Positions 12,223 to 21,131 are shown, counted from the first letter of the stretch. The stretch is 64,000 bases of DNA from VRUE01 sp963774405 (GCA_963774405.1 CAVZEV010000003.1:1-64000), one strand, 5' to 3'. Made by a program: numbers and translations. The notes: generated by a model not told the origin, from the sequence alone.

Positions 12223-13011
12223 ATGCTCACCGCAGTTCGCCAGAGACTCACCTACTCGAACGTGATCGCCACGATGGCGCTCTTCCTCGCTCTCGGCGGT
12301 GTAGCCGTCGCCGCCGGCCTGCCCCGCAACAGCGTCGGGCCCAAGCAGCTCAAGCGCGGCGCCGTGACCGCGGCCAAGCTGCGCAAGCACGCCGTCACCA
12401 GCGCCAAGCTGGCGACCGGGGCGGTGACGATCGGCAAGCTCGGGCCCAACGCGATCGCGCCTCGCAACATCGGCAACGGCGCCGTCACGACACCGAAGCT
12501 TGGCAGCGGCTCGGTGATCGCCTCGACGATCAAGAACGGCGTCGTCACCACCAACAAGCTGAAGAACGAAAACGTGACGACGCCGAAGCTGGCCAACGAA
12601 TCGGTAACCACCGCCAAGCTGGGCAAAGGCTCGGTGACGGCAGCCAAGCTGAGTGACGAAATCGGGCCGATCCTGGCAACGCTGAAATCGGGGCAGACCC
12701 TGCGCGGGATGTTCGACGTGGGCGGGATGGAAGTGGCCCGCGGCGGCGTCAGTTACCAGTTCCCGCTGCTCAACCCCCCGACGGTGACGATGCTCAAACC
12801 GGGAGAAACGAACGCCAACTGCGCCGGGCTCGGCGGCGGCAACCAGCAGACCCCCCAAGCCACCCCTGGCAACCTCTGTGTCTACGTGACTGAAGAAGTT
12901 GGCACGCCCGGGATGGCGGTCGAGCACAGCAGCCGCCTCGGCTTCGGACTAAAAACCTCAGGGTCCGGGGACGTCGCAATCTCCGGCCAGTGGGCCGTAA
13001 CCGCCCCCTGA
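12223..13011 (+). CDS. exported or surface protein with about eleven decapeptide KL-repeats
   Basis: The 262-aa protein has a strong RBS (AAAGGAGACC, 12208-12217) before the ATG. The N-terminus (RQRLTYSNVIATMALFLALG) is a signal-anchor-like hydrophobic segment. Residues about 35-145 are imperfect ten-residue repeats of the form AVTTAKLGKG: GAVTAAKLRK, HAVTSAKLAT, GAVTIGKLGP, ENVTTPKLAN and so on. The C-terminal ~100 residues have no recognised motif. I know this style from Thermoleophilia genomes as uncharacterised proteins. The enzyme-free, regular repeat suggests a structural or adhesive surface role (inference). It is convergent with leuB across a long palindrome. Confidence 0.8.
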   Translation: MLTAVRQRLTYSNVIATMALFLALGGVAVAAGLPRNSVGPKQLKRGAVTAAKLRKHAVTSAKLATGAVTIGKLGPNAIAPRNIGNGAVTTPKLGSGSVIASTIKNGVVTTNKLKNENVTTPKLANESVTTAKLGKGSVTAAKLSDEIGPILATLKSGQTLRGMFDVGGMEVARGGVSYQFPLLNPPTVTMLKPGETNANCAGLGGGNQQTPQATPGNLCVYVTEEVGTPGMAVEHSSRLGFGLKTSGSGDVAISGQWAVTAP

Positions 13012-13017
13012 CCACCG

Positions 13018-13064
13018 TTCCGGTGCGCCTTATGTGGCTCCGGGCCACATAAGGCGCACCGGAA
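13018..13064. repeat. perfect 20-bp-arm palindrome between convergent genes
   Basis: The arms are TTCCGGTGCGCCTTATGTGG (13018-13037) and its exact reverse complement (13045-13064), with the loop ctccggg. It lies between the repeat-protein stop (13011) and the leuB stop (13075). It could act as a T-less bidirectional terminator. The outer 14 bp recur at 27081-27127 and 48184-48228 in other contexts, so it belongs to a repeat family. Confidence 0.8.
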
Positions 13065-13074
13065 GCCCAGGGGC

Positions 13075-14145
13075 TCAGGCCAGCTCGGCCAGTACGGCCT
13101 CGGTGACCTCGTCGGTGCCGACCGCGGTCTCCCCCGCACCCGCCAGGTCGGGGGTGCGCAGGCCGCGGTCGAGGACGGCGTCGACGGCCGTCTCGATCCT
13201 TGCCGCCTCGTCGGGCCGGTCGAGGCCGTGGCGCAGCATCATTGCCGCCGAGAGAAAGGTGGCGAGCGGATTGGCGATGCCCTGGCCGGCGATGTCGGGG
13301 GCGGAGCCATGGACCGGCTCGAAGAGACCGGGCTCGCCGTCGGCGCCGAGGCTGGCCGAGGGCAGCATGCCGAGCGAGCCGGTGAGCATCGCCGACTCGT
13401 CGCTGAGGATGTCGCCGAAGAGGTTCTCGGTGACGATCACGTCGAAATCGGCCGGGCGTGAGACCAGCTGCATCGCCGCGTTGTCGACCAGCAGATGGTC
13501 GAGGGTCACGTCCGGGTAATCGGGCGCGACGCGGCCGACCACCTCGCGCCAGAGGCGGGAGGTCTCGAGCACGTTGGCCTTGTCGACCGAGGTGACCCGG
13601 GGCTCGCGGTCGGTGCCGGCGGCGCGGCGCCGGGCGGCCTCGAAGCCGACTCGGGCGATGCGCTCGATTTCAGCGGCGGAGTACTCGCAGGTGTCATGGG
13701 CCACGTCGCCCTCGCGGCCGGAATCGCCGAAGTAGATGCCGCCGGTCAGCTCGCGGACGACGAGCAGGTCGGTGTCGGCGATGAGCTCAGGACGCAGCGG
13801 GCTGGCGCCGACCAGTGCCGGGCTCGGGCGCACCGGGCGCAGGTTGGCGTAGAGGCCCATGCCCTTGCGCAGGCCGAGCAGGCCCTGCTCGGGCCGCGGC
13901 GCGTCGGGGTCGGTGGTGTCCCACTTGGGACCGCCGACGGCGCCGAGGAGAACGGCGTCGGCAGCGCGGCAGGCAGCCAGCACCTCGTCGGTGAGCGCGG
14001 TGCCGTGCTCGTCAATCGAGCAGCCGCCCATCAGCTGATCCTCGAACTCGAACTCGCCAAGCGCCTCAAGCAGACGGCGGGCGGCGGCGACGATTTCGGG
14101 GCCGATCCCATCGCCGGCCAACAGGACTATGCGGGGGGCGCTCAT
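13075..14145 (-). CDS. leuB: 3-isopropylmalate dehydrogenase
   Basis: This NAD-dependent oxidative decarboxylase makes 2-ketoisocaproate in leucine synthesis, and citramalate-derived 2-ketobutyrate if cimA feeds it. The 356-aa protein has LAGDGIGPEIV, LLGLRKGMGLYANLRPVRP, the Mg/substrate region NLFGDILSDESAMLTGSLG, and EPVHGSAPDIAGQ. The ATG at 14145 has a TAGAGT box ending 9 nt upstream, so it may have its own nearly leaderless promoter even though it follows the methyltransferase gene by only 38 bp. Confidence 0.95.
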   Translation of the reverse strand: MSAPRIVLLAGDGIGPEIVAAARRLLEALGEFEFEDQLMGGCSIDEHGTALTDEVLAACRAADAVLLGAVGGPKWDTTDPDAPRPEQGLLGLRKGMGLYANLRPVRPSPALVGASPLRPELIADTDLLVVRELTGGIYFGDSGREGDVAHDTCEYSAAEIERIARVGFEAARRRAAGTDREPRVTSVDKANVLETSRLWREVVGRVAPDYPDVTLDHLLVDNAAMQLVSRPADFDVIVTENLFGDILSDESAMLTGSLGMLPSASLGADGEPGLFEPVHGSAPDIAGQGIANPLATFLSAAMMLRHGLDRPDEAARIETAVDAVLDRGLRTPDLAGAGETAVGTDEVTEAVLAELA

Positions 14146-14183
14146 CGCTGCGGCACTCTAGTCGCGCAGGAGCCCGAGTGGAC

Positions 14184-14945
14184 TCAAGCAGCGGCGCGGG
14201 CTTCGATGTTGAGCCGCACGTAGTCCATCGCCAGGGGATCGGGTTCAGCGGCCAGAACATCGGCGACGAAGGGCTCGCGCAGGGGCTCCGGCAGCCGGTC
14301 CATGTGCGGGCCGAGGCAGACCGTGGCGAGGAACTCGGCGGGACTTGGCGGCACGATCCGCCATGGCTGCAGCCACGCTCGCGCCTCGGCGAAGCCCGCA
14401 CGCGCCAGGCGTTCCTCGGTCTCCTCGGCACCCGCGTAGTTCCAGGGCTCCTCGAAGCCGACGAAGTGAGCCGCGTAGGGCTCGCGCTCCTGCAGCCTCC
14501 GCGTCACCTCGCGCAGGCGGTCGATGTTGCCGGCGCCGCCGCATTGGGCGGCAAATCTCCCACCCGGGCGCAGCACGCCGTGCAGAGCGCTGAAGAGCGC
14601 ATCGTGGTCGAGCACCCAGTGAAAGACGGCGCTGGAGAAGATCGCGTCGACCTCCTCGTCAAGCCGCAGCTCGACCAGATCCGAGACATGTGCCTCGTCC
14701 TGCGGTCGCAGCACCTCGCGCACCTTCTCGACCATCGAGGGCGAGCCATCGATGGCGACCACGCGTCCCGCGGGCAGGCGCTCGATCAGCAATGAGGTGA
14801 CACGGCCGCTGCCGCAGCCGGCGTCGAGGACCGTCTCGTCTCCGCCCAACTCAAGGCGGTCGAGGATCGACCTCGCCCACTCCTCGTGCGGGACCGAGAC
14901 GCGCTGGTAGCTCGCCGCGTCCCAGTCCCGCGTCGCCGAGGCCAT
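14184..14945 (-). CDS. class I SAM-dependent methyltransferase
   Basis: The 253-aa protein resembles trans-aconitate 2-methyltransferase-like enzymes. SAM-binding motif I is seen as VLDAGCGSGRVTSLL (about residues 44-58), followed by VVAIDGSPSMVEKVR and the motif IV region AIFSSAVFHWVLDH. The start ATG at 14945 overlaps the leuD stop (TGATG), so it is coupled to leuD. Lying between leuD and leuB, it may methylate a carboxylate made by the isomerase; trans-aconitate methyltransferases act on such by-products (inference). The substrate is not established. Confidence 0.8.
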   Translation of the reverse strand: MASATRDWDAASYQRVSVPHEEWARSILDRLELGGDETVLDAGCGSGRVTSLLIERLPAGRVVAIDGSPSMVEKVREVLRPQDEAHVSDLVELRLDEEVDAIFSSAVFHWVLDHDALFSALHGVLRPGGRFAAQCGGAGNIDRLREVTRRLQEREPYAAHFVGFEEPWNYAGAEETEERLARAGFAEARAWLQPWRIVPPSPAEFLATVCLGPHMDRLPEPLREPFVADVLAAEPDPLAMDYVRLNIEARAAA

Positions 14946-15508
14946 CAGAGCGCTGTCGTGACCGGCCCGCGCTCGGCGCCGCCGGCCTGCTCGAAGCTGT
15001 CGATCGCGGCGGCGTTCTCGAGCGTGATGCCGATGTCGTCGAGGCCGTTGAGCAGGCGGTGCTTGACGTCGGGCTCGACCGCGAACTCGAAGACGCCCGC
15101 GGCGCAGGTGATCGTCTCGTCGTCGACGTCGATCCGCGCCTCGCCGGCCTCGGCGACCGCGCGGCAATGCTGCTCGTCGAGGATCGCCGGCAGCAGCCCG
15201 ATCTTGGTGCAGTTGGAGTAGAAGATGTCGGCGAAGGACGGCGCCACGATCGCCTGGAAGCCGAAGTCCTCCAGCGCCCAGGGGGCGTGCTCGCGCGAGG
15301 AGCCGCAGCCGAAGTTGGCCCCGGTGACGAGGATCGGGTTCGGCTCCAGCTCGATCTCACCGTCGCGGATCCAGTCGTAGAAGAGGAACTCGCCGAAGCC
15401 GGTCCGCTCGACCCGCTTGAGGAACTGCTTGGGGATGATCTGGTCGGTATCGACGTCGGCCCGGTCCAACACCGAGACCTTGCCCTCGATCACGTCTATC
15501 GGTCTCAT
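14945..15508 (-). CDS. leuD: 3-isopropylmalate dehydratase small subunit
   Basis: Together with LeuC this subunit isomerises 2- to 3-isopropylmalate (and citramalate to 3-methylmalate). The 187-aa protein has DRADVDTDQIIPKQFLKR and ANFGCGSSREHAPWAL, the swivel-domain signatures. The ATG at 15508 is 2 bp after the leuC stop, so the two are coupled. The length is normal. Confidence 0.94.
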   Translation of the reverse strand: MRPIDVIEGKVSVLDRADVDTDQIIPKQFLKRVERTGFGEFLFYDWIRDGEIELEPNPILVTGANFGCGSSREHAPWALEDFGFQAIVAPSFADIFYSNCTKIGLLPAILDEQHCRAVAEAGEARIDVDDETITCAAGVFEFAVEPDVKHRLLNGLDDIGITLENAAAIDSFEQAGGAERGPVTTAL

Positions 15509-15510
15509 CT

Positions 15511-16897
15511 TCAGCTCCAGTCTCTGATGTCGACGAAATGTCCCTCGATCGCCGCCGCCGCGGCCATCTTCGGGCTGACCAGGTGGGTGCGCCCGCCCTT
15601 GCCCTGGCGCCCCTCGAAGTTGCGGTTCGAGGTCGAGGCGCAGCGCTCGCCCTCGATCAGGGTGTCGGGGTTCATGCCGAGGCACATCGAGCAGCCCGCC
15701 TCGCGCCATTCGAAGCCGGCCGAGCGGAAGACGTCGTGCAGCCCCTCGGCTTCGGCGTTGGCCTTGACCTGCTGGGAGCCGGGCACGACCATCGCCCGCA
15801 CCGAGCCGGCGACCTTGCGGCCGTCGACGATCGCGGCGGCCTCACGCAGGCTCCTCGATCCGCGAGTTGGTGCAGGAGCCGATGAAGACCCGTTCGGGAG
15901 CGACCTCGGTCATCGGCGTGCCGGCCTCCAGGCCCATGTAGGCGAGGGCGCGTTCGGCCGATTCGCGGTCCGCCGGCGAGTCCATCGCGGCCGGGTCGGG
16001 GACGCTGTCGGTGACCTCGCAGACCATGCCGGGGTTGGTCCCCCAGGTGACCATCGGCGAGATCGCCGAGGCGTCGACGGCGACCTCGGTGTCGAAGGCG
16101 GCACCGTCGTCGCTCGGCAGCTGCCGCCAGCGCTCGGCGGCAGCCTCGAAGTCGGCCGGGGCACCGGGGCGACCGCGGACCCACTCGATCGTCTTCTCGT
16201 CGGGGGCGACCATGCCGGCCCGGCCGCCGCCCTCGATCGTCATGTTGCAGATCGTCATCCGGCCGGGCATCTCCAGGGCCTCGATCGCCGGCCCGGCGTA
16301 CTCGACCGCGTAGCCGGTCATGCCGCCGGTGCCGAGGCGTCCGATCGTCGCCAGGATCAGGTCCTTGGGCGTGACCCCCGAGCCGAGCTCGCCCGAGTAG
16401 GAGATCCGCATCGTCTTCGGCCGCTTCTGCACCAGGCACTGGGTCGCCAGCACGTGCTCGACCTCGGAGGTGCCGATGCCGAAGGCCAGCGAGCCGAAAG
16501 CGCCGTGAGTCGAGGTGTGGCTGTCGCCGCAGACGATCGTCATGCCCGGCTGGGTCACGCCCAGCTCCGGGCCGATCACGTGGACGATGCCCTGGCGGTC
16601 GGAGCCCAGCGAGTAGACGGGGATGCCGAACTCCTCGCAGTTGCGCTCCAGCGTTTCGACCTGGACCCGCGAAAGCTCGTCGGCGATCAGGCGCGCCGCC
16701 ATCGTGCCGTCGGTGGGGGTGTTGTGGTCGGCGGTGGCCAGGGTCTTGTCGGTGCGGCGCACCGGGCGGCCGGCCAGGCGCAGGCCGTCGAAGGCCTGGG
16801 GCGAGGTGACCTCGTGGACCAGGTGCAGGTCGATGTAGATCAGCCCGTCGGAGACCTCGTGGGCCTCCCAGAGCTTGTCGAACATGGTTTGGGGCAT
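15511..16897 (-). CDS. leuC: 3-isopropylmalate dehydratase large subunit (frameshifted in this sequence)
   Basis: This is the aconitase-family subunit that holds the [4Fe-4S] cluster. The N-terminal part has GDSHTSTHGAFGSLAFGIGT and the cluster Cys in GSCTNSR. The frame then breaks near 15850, where a stop follows RIEE. The rest (VRAMVVPGSQQVKA, then GCSMCLGMNPD with the other two cluster Cys) continues in another frame. Removing one base restores a normal 461-aa protein. Both halves are well conserved, so an assembly or sequencing insertion is more likely than gene loss. An RBS (GAGAGGAGG) precedes the ATG, 13 bp after the XRE gene. Confidence 0.9.
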
Positions 16898-16910
16898 CGC
16901 TCGCCTCCTC

Positions 16911-17450
16911 TCAGCCGCGCCTCAGGCCCGCGGCGATCACGGCGAAGAAGCGGGTCGGCTCCTCGCCTTCGTTCTCGAAATGGTGCGGCAAGTCGGCATC
17001 GAAGGTGACGCTGTCGCCCTCGCTCAACTCATGGCGGGTGCCGTCGACGACCAGCACCAGCGTGCCGGCAAGGACGACCGCGGTCTCGCGGCTGCCGGGC
17101 TCGTGCATCGGCGGGTCGTCGCGGCCGCCGGTCGTCGCGCCGGCCTCCAGCGTGTGCAGCGAGACATCGGCGCGCTGACCCGGCAGCGGCGGGGTCAGCT
17201 CCTCGAAGCGGTGGCCGCCGCGCTCCAACGTGCGCCGCTCGCCGGCGCGGCTGACCGCGACGTGCTCGCCCTCGTCGAGGCGCAGCAGCTGCGACAGCGT
17301 CAGCTCCAGCCCGGCGGCGATCTTCGCCGCCACGGCCAGGGTCGGGCTGGTCTCGCCGCGCTCGACCTGCGAGAGCATCGGCGCGCTGACCCCGGAGCGC
17401 TCGCCCAGGTCACGCAGCGAGAATCCCATCGCCTCGCGCAGCGCCCGCAC
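16911..17450 (-). CDS. XRE-family regulator with C-terminal cupin, leading the leuCD string
   Basis: An N-terminal helix-turn-helix (SLRDLGERSGVSAPMLSQVE) is joined to a C-terminal cupin sensor domain (about residues 95-175, with HHFENEGEEPTRFF). From the GTG at 17450 the protein is 179 aa, but the HTH then begins without the usual leading residues. The frame stays open upstream to an ATC at 17519 that lies 6 nt after a TAGCGT box; no ATG, GTG or TTG occurs between. Starting at the ATC would add 23 residues and give a normal HTH N-terminus. Position 13 bp before leuC suggests control of the leucine/isomerase genes. Confidence 0.8.
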   Translation of the reverse strand: MRALREAMGFSLRDLGERSGVSAPMLSQVERGETSPTLAVAAKIAAGLELTLSQLLRLDEGEHVAVSRAGERRTLERGGHRFEELTPPLPGQRADVSLHTLEAGATTGGRDDPPMHEPGSRETAVVLAGTLVLVVDGTRHELSEGDSVTFDADLPHHFENEGEEPTRFFAVIAAGLRRG

Positions 17451-17522
17451 GCGGTCGCCGATCGCGGAGGTCTCCGCGACGGCGGGCGAAGCGGTGCGCT
17501 TGTCGGTCGCTGTGGCGATTGG

Positions 17523-17547
17523 CGTACGCTATCACATACGTTTGTAT
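17523..17547. promoter_or_regulatory. divergent promoter and candidate operator of the XRE-cupin regulator
   Basis: The minus-strand box TAGCGT (17531-17526) serves the XRE-leuCD direction. Immediately upstream, 17536-17547 reads ATAC-GTTT-GTAT, a short inverted repeat placed so that a bound protein would block both directions. The divergent membrane-protein gene starts at 17579. A nine-codon frame (17556-17582, ATG to TGA) overlaps that GTG start and could couple its translation. The operator assignment is an inference from position. Confidence 0.35.
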
Positions 17548-17578
17548 ATCCGCCGATGTCCTCGCCATCATCGGGGAG

Positions 17579-17998
17579 GTGAGCGAGGAGTCGCAGCCGC
17601 TGGAGGCCCTGGCGACCGTCCTGCGCGGCAGCGCGGTCCCCTACGGCTACACGCTCACCGTGCTCTCCAGCCACAGCATCGTCTCCCACAGCCACGGACC
17701 GCCCGACACCGTCGACATCCTCCTCTTCGTCGTCGGGGCGATCGCCGCCTTCTCGGTGCTGGCGCTGCTCTCCCAGCGCTTCTCGCCCCGCCCGCTGCCG
17801 ACCAAGCGGGGCGACATGATCCGAGCCGGCACGATGCAGGTCTTCGCGATCGGCGCCGCCTTCGGCGCCACCGTCCTGATCGGCCTGATCCCCGGCGTCG
17901 CCGCCTGGCCCCTCGCCGCCTTCATCGCGACGGCCCTCTACCTCTCAATAGCAAGCCTTGAGATCGAGGTCGCCCACCGCATGGACGACCGAGCGTGA
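17579..17998 (+). CDS. small integral membrane protein, function unknown
   Basis: From the GTG at 17579 the protein is 139 aa. Hydrophobic segments occur at about residues 34-60 (ILLFVVGAIAAFSVLALLSQ) and 80-125 (VFAIGAAFGATVLIGLIPG, WPLAAFIATALYLSIASL), which fits three or four membrane spans. I do not recognise the family. It is transcribed away from the XRE-leuCD genes and could be regulated by the same operator. An upstream in-frame start at 17519 would overlap the XRE promoter and is less likely. The stop TGA is the first base triplet of a long palindrome arm. Confidence 0.65.
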   Translation: MSEESQPLEALATVLRGSAVPYGYTLTVLSSHSIVSHSHGPPDTVDILLFVVGAIAAFSVLALLSQRFSPRPLPTKRGDMIRAGTMQVFAIGAAFGATVLIGLIPGVAAWPLAAFIATALYLSIASLEIEVAHRMDDRA

Positions 17999-18082
17999 GC
18001 CGATCCCGGCAGGGGTGGAGCGTCTTGCACTTTTTCGGCAATTCCTTGCGGCGCCAGCCCCAGCGTCTCCACCGAAAAAGTT

Positions 18083-19444
18083 GGGTCTTGCAAAACAAGC
18101 GGGGATGAGACCCGGATAGAAGACATCCGCTGCCCTCAGAAGGCTCTGCGTGGTTCTAAAACGCGGAGTCAAGGAGGAACAGCGGATGCAAGATCAAGTT
18201 AGCCGTCTCGTCGGCTTGGACGGCTTCAGGGTGAGAGGCGTCATCGAGAGGGGCGACCAGCTCGACCTCGAGGTCGAGCTGGTCGCGCGAGCGGCATCGT
18301 GCCCCCACTGCTCAGGTGTGGAGCTGGAGGTCCACGAGCGGCCGGTGGTCACCCTCAGGGACCTGCCGCTGTGTGGCCGCCGGGCCACCCTGCGCTGGCG
18401 CAAGCGCCGCTACCGCTGCAAGGCATGCCGGCGCACCCACACCGAGAGCTGTGAGCAGGGCCGCCCGCGTCAGCGGCTCACATCCCGTTTCCGGGCCCGG
18501 CTGATCGAGCGGGCCGGCTCGGGCGGCGCCCACGCAGAGATTGCCCGCGAGGAGGGCGACCTCGCGCTACCAGGTCACCCGCGCGTTGAGGGTTGCCGCA
18601 AGGGAGGCGATCGGCTCCCGCCCGGCGCTGCCGCGACGGCTCTCCTTCGATGAGGCCGCCCACCGCAAGGGCTACGGCAACCTGGCCACGGTCGTCTCAG
18701 ACCTCGATCGCCGCCGCGTGCACGAGGTGCTCGACGGGCGCTCAAGGGCAGTGGTGGAGCGCTACCTCGGCTCCCTGAGCGAGGCCGAGCGCGATGCCGT
18801 AGAGGTGGTCTGCATCGATCCCTATGACCCCTACCGAAATGCGGTGCGAGCAAAGCTCCCCCAAGCCAAGATCGTCGCCGACCCCTTCCACATCGTGCGC
18901 GGCGCCGGGGAGGCGCTTGACAGCGTACGGCGCATCCGCCAGCGCCGGCTGCGGGCAAAGGAGCAGGGTCGGAAGACCCTGCGCGCCACTTGGAACCCGC
19001 GCTTTTACCGCGCCCGCCATTTGCTCTTGCGCGGCAGGGAGCGACTCACCGAGTCCCAGCGCCGGCGCCTTTGCGAGCTCTTTGCCCACGATCCGGTGAT
19101 CGCCGAGGCCTGGTGGCTGAAGGAGCTGCTGCGCTCGGTCTATGCCGCCACCGACCGTGCCCAGGCCACGCAGCGGCTCGACCGCTTCTTCGCCGCTGTG
19201 ACTCGCAGCGGCCACCAGCCCTTTGAGGCATACGTCAATGGAATCGGGTCTTGGCGCGAGGAGATCCTCGCCTACTTCGATAAGCCTGCCTCAAACGGCT
19301 ACGCGGAGGGAGTGATCAACAAGGTGAAGGTGATCAAGCGCCGCGCCTACGGCCTGCCGAGCTTTGAGAGCTTTCGGGAGCGGGTGCTCGTAGCATGTGG
19401 CTGAAGGGACCATGCTGTGCCTCCCCGCTTAATTTGCAAGAACC
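18083..19444 (+). mobile_element. ISL3-family insertion sequence with 8-bp target duplication
   Basis: The element is 1362 bp. The ends are inverted repeats of 22 bp with 19 matches: the left begins GGGTCTTGCAAAACAAGC and the right, read inward, begins GGTTCTTGCAAATTAAGC. The 8-bp word AAAAAGTT flanks both sides (18075-18082 and 19445-19452), the target-duplication length known for ISL3. It carries one transposase frame. The IS landed inside a palindrome between convergent genes, so neither neighbour is broken. Confidence 0.9.
18186..19404 (+). pseudogene. ISL3-family transposase, one frameshift
   Basis: The start ATG at 18186 has a strong RBS (AAGGAGGA). The N-terminal part has a zinc-binding pattern (CPHCSG ... 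CKACRRTH) and a DNA-binding region. Near 18555 one extra base shifts the frame at AREEG|SRYQVTRAL. The second part contains the DDE-type core: SFDEAAHRKGYGNLA, VCIDPYDPYRNAV, ADPFHIVR, and the C-terminal NGYAEGVINKVKVIKRRAYG (Glu). Correcting one base gives 405 aa, a normal length. Because many conserved genes here also carry single-base shifts, the copy may be intact in reality. Confidence 0.85.
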
Positions 19445-19477
19445 AAAAAGTTAAGCGAAACCCCTGCCGGGATCGGC

Positions 19478-21064
19478 TCAGGGCCCTGGGGTTCGTTCGA
19501 CGGCGGCCTCGGCCGTGGCCGCCTCGGCCTCGCGGATCGCGGCGCCCTCCAGGGCGTTGGACAGCGCTCGCACGTAGGCGATCGCAGAGGCCTCCAGGAT
19601 GTCGGTGGCGACGCCCTGGCCGGTCGCCAGGCGGCCGGCGGCGCGCAGCATCACCGTCACCTGGCCCAGGGCGTCCTCCCCCCCGGTCACGGCCTCGACC
19701 GTGTACTGGCGCAGCTCGCACTCGGTGTCGGCGGCCCTCTGGATCGCGCGGAAGATCGCGTCGACCGGGCCGTCGCCGCCGGACTCGCCGACCGACTCCT
19801 CGCCGGAGGGCATCTTGACCGCGACGCGGGCCAGCGGCTCGCGCCGCGAGCCGGCCTCGACCTCGAACCAGGCCAGCTCGTGCGAGTCGTCCTTCTCGCG
19901 CATCTCGTCGGAGACGATCGCCTCCAGGTCCAGCGCGGTCACCTGCTTCTTGCGGTCGGCGACCTCCTTGAAGCGCTTGAAGGCGGCGTTCAGGGCGTTG
20001 CCCTCGACCTTGAAGCCCAGCTGGTCCAGGGCGTCGCGCAGGGCGTGGCGGCCGGAGTGCTTGCCCAGCACGATCGAGTTCGACTCCAGGCCGACCTCGG
20101 TCGCGTCCATGATCTCGTAGGTGGTGCGCTCCTTCAGCACGCCGTCTTGGTGGATGCCGGACTCGTGGGCGAAGGCGTTGCGGCCGACGATCGCCTTGTT
20201 GGGCTGGATCGCGTAGCCGGTCAGGCGCGAGACCATGCGGCTGGTGCGGGCCAGCTCACGCGTATTGATTCCGGTGTTCAGGCCGTGCGCGTCCTCGCGC
20301 ACCCGGATCAGCATCGCGATCTCCTCCAGCGAGCAGTTGCCGGCGCGCTCGCCGATGCCGTTGACGGCGCACTCGACCTGCCGCGCCCCCGCCAGCACGC
20401 CGGCGTAGGAGTTGGCGACGGCCAGGCCCAGGTCGTCGTGGCAGTGGACCGAGGTCTCGACCGCGTCCAGCCCCGGCACCAGCTCGTACAGGCGCCGCCA
20501 GTACTCGGCGTACTCCTCGGGCGTCGTGTAGCCGACCGTGTCGGGCACGTTGATCACGGTGGCGCCCTCGGCGACCGCGATCGCGCAGACCTCGGCGGTG
20601 AACTCGATGTCGGCGCGGGTCGCGTCCATCGGCGAGAACTCGACGTCCTCGCAGTAGGACTTGGCCAGGGCGACGGCCGCCTTGGCCTGACCCTTGACGT
20701 CCTCGCGGTCGGTCTGCAGCTGGTGCTCGATGTGAATGTCGGAGGTCGAGATGAAGGTGTGGATGCGCGGCCGGGCGGCGTCCCTGATCGCCCCCCAGGC
20801 GGCGTCGATGTCGGCCTTGTGGGTGCGGGCCAGGCCACAGATCGTCGGGCCCTCGACCCCGCGGGCGATCGCCTCGACCGCTTCGAAGTCGCCGGGCGAG
20901 GTGATCGGGAAGCCGGCCTCGATCACGTCGACCCCCAGCCGTGCCAGCTGCTGGGCGATCTCGACCTTCTCGGCCGTGTTCAGCGAGATTCCGGGCGACT
21001 GCTCGCCGTCGCGCAGTGTCGTGTCGAAGATGTGGACGCGGTTTGCGTCGTCTGCTGGTGCCAC
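19478..21064 (-). CDS. leuA: 2-isopropylmalate synthase
   Basis: This first committed enzyme of leucine synthesis condenses 2-ketoisovalerate and acetyl-CoA. The protein is 528 aa: IFDTTLRDGEQSPGISLN at the start, EAGFPITSPGDFEAV, SVHCHDDLGLAVANSYAGV (metal ligands), NAFAHESGIHQDG, and a C-terminal regulatory domain (from about residue 390). The GTG at 21064 is preceded by a strong RBS (AAGGAGGAGG). A leucine-rich leader peptide lies about 67 bp upstream, so attenuation is likely. The stop codon forms the end of the IS-split palindrome. Confidence 0.95.
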   Translation of the reverse strand: MAPADDANRVHIFDTTLRDGEQSPGISLNTAEKVEIAQQLARLGVDVIEAGFPITSPGDFEAVEAIARGVEGPTICGLARTHKADIDAAWGAIRDAARPRIHTFISTSDIHIEHQLQTDREDVKGQAKAAVALAKSYCEDVEFSPMDATRADIEFTAEVCAIAVAEGATVINVPDTVGYTTPEEYAEYWRRLYELVPGLDAVETSVHCHDDLGLAVANSYAGVLAGARQVECAVNGIGERAGNCSLEEIAMLIRVREDAHGLNTGINTRELARTSRMVSRLTGYAIQPNKAIVGRNAFAHESGIHQDGVLKERTTYEIMDATEVGLESNSIVLGKHSGRHALRDALDQLGFKVEGNALNAAFKRFKEVADRKKQVTALDLEAIVSDEMREKDDSHELAWFEVEAGSRREPLARVAVKMPSGEESVGESGGDGPVDAIFRAIQRAADTECELRQYTVEAVTGGEDALGQVTVMLRAAGRLATGQGVATDILEASAIAYVRALSNALEGAAIREAEAATAEAAVERTPGP

Positions 21065-21131
21065 TGGATCCTCCTCCTTCTCTGCTGCTTTCGAATGACC
21101 TTTTCTCTCGCGGCTATCGCGCCGCCCAGCG

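Larger units (their letters stand above)
17996..19480. repeat. nested palindrome between convergent stops, split by an insertion sequence
   Basis: Outer 21-bp arms: 17996-18016 (begins TGAGCCGATCCC) and its exact reverse complement at 19460-19480. The outer three bases of each arm are the stop codons of the 17579 gene and of leuA. Inner 10-bp arms ACTTTTTCGG (18029-18038) and CCGAAAAAGT (18072-18081) lie to the left of the IS. Without the IS and one target copy the element would be about 115 bp. It resembles the palindromes at 35960-36063 and 52341-52410. Confidence 0.75.

Noticed and set aside
12345..12660. CRISPR-like or tandem DNA repeats in the KL-repeat gene
   Set aside because: The regularity is at the protein level with diverged codons, and no constant spacer-repeat structure exists. 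No CRISPR array was found in the window.
15840..15860. Programmed frameshift in leuC
   Set aside because: No slippery heptamer or stem is seen, and a one-base insertion error explains it in a window with many similar shifts.
18083..19444. Prophage or genomic island around the transposase
   Set aside because: Only a single IS with its target duplication is present; no integrase, phage genes or tRNA attachment site flank it.
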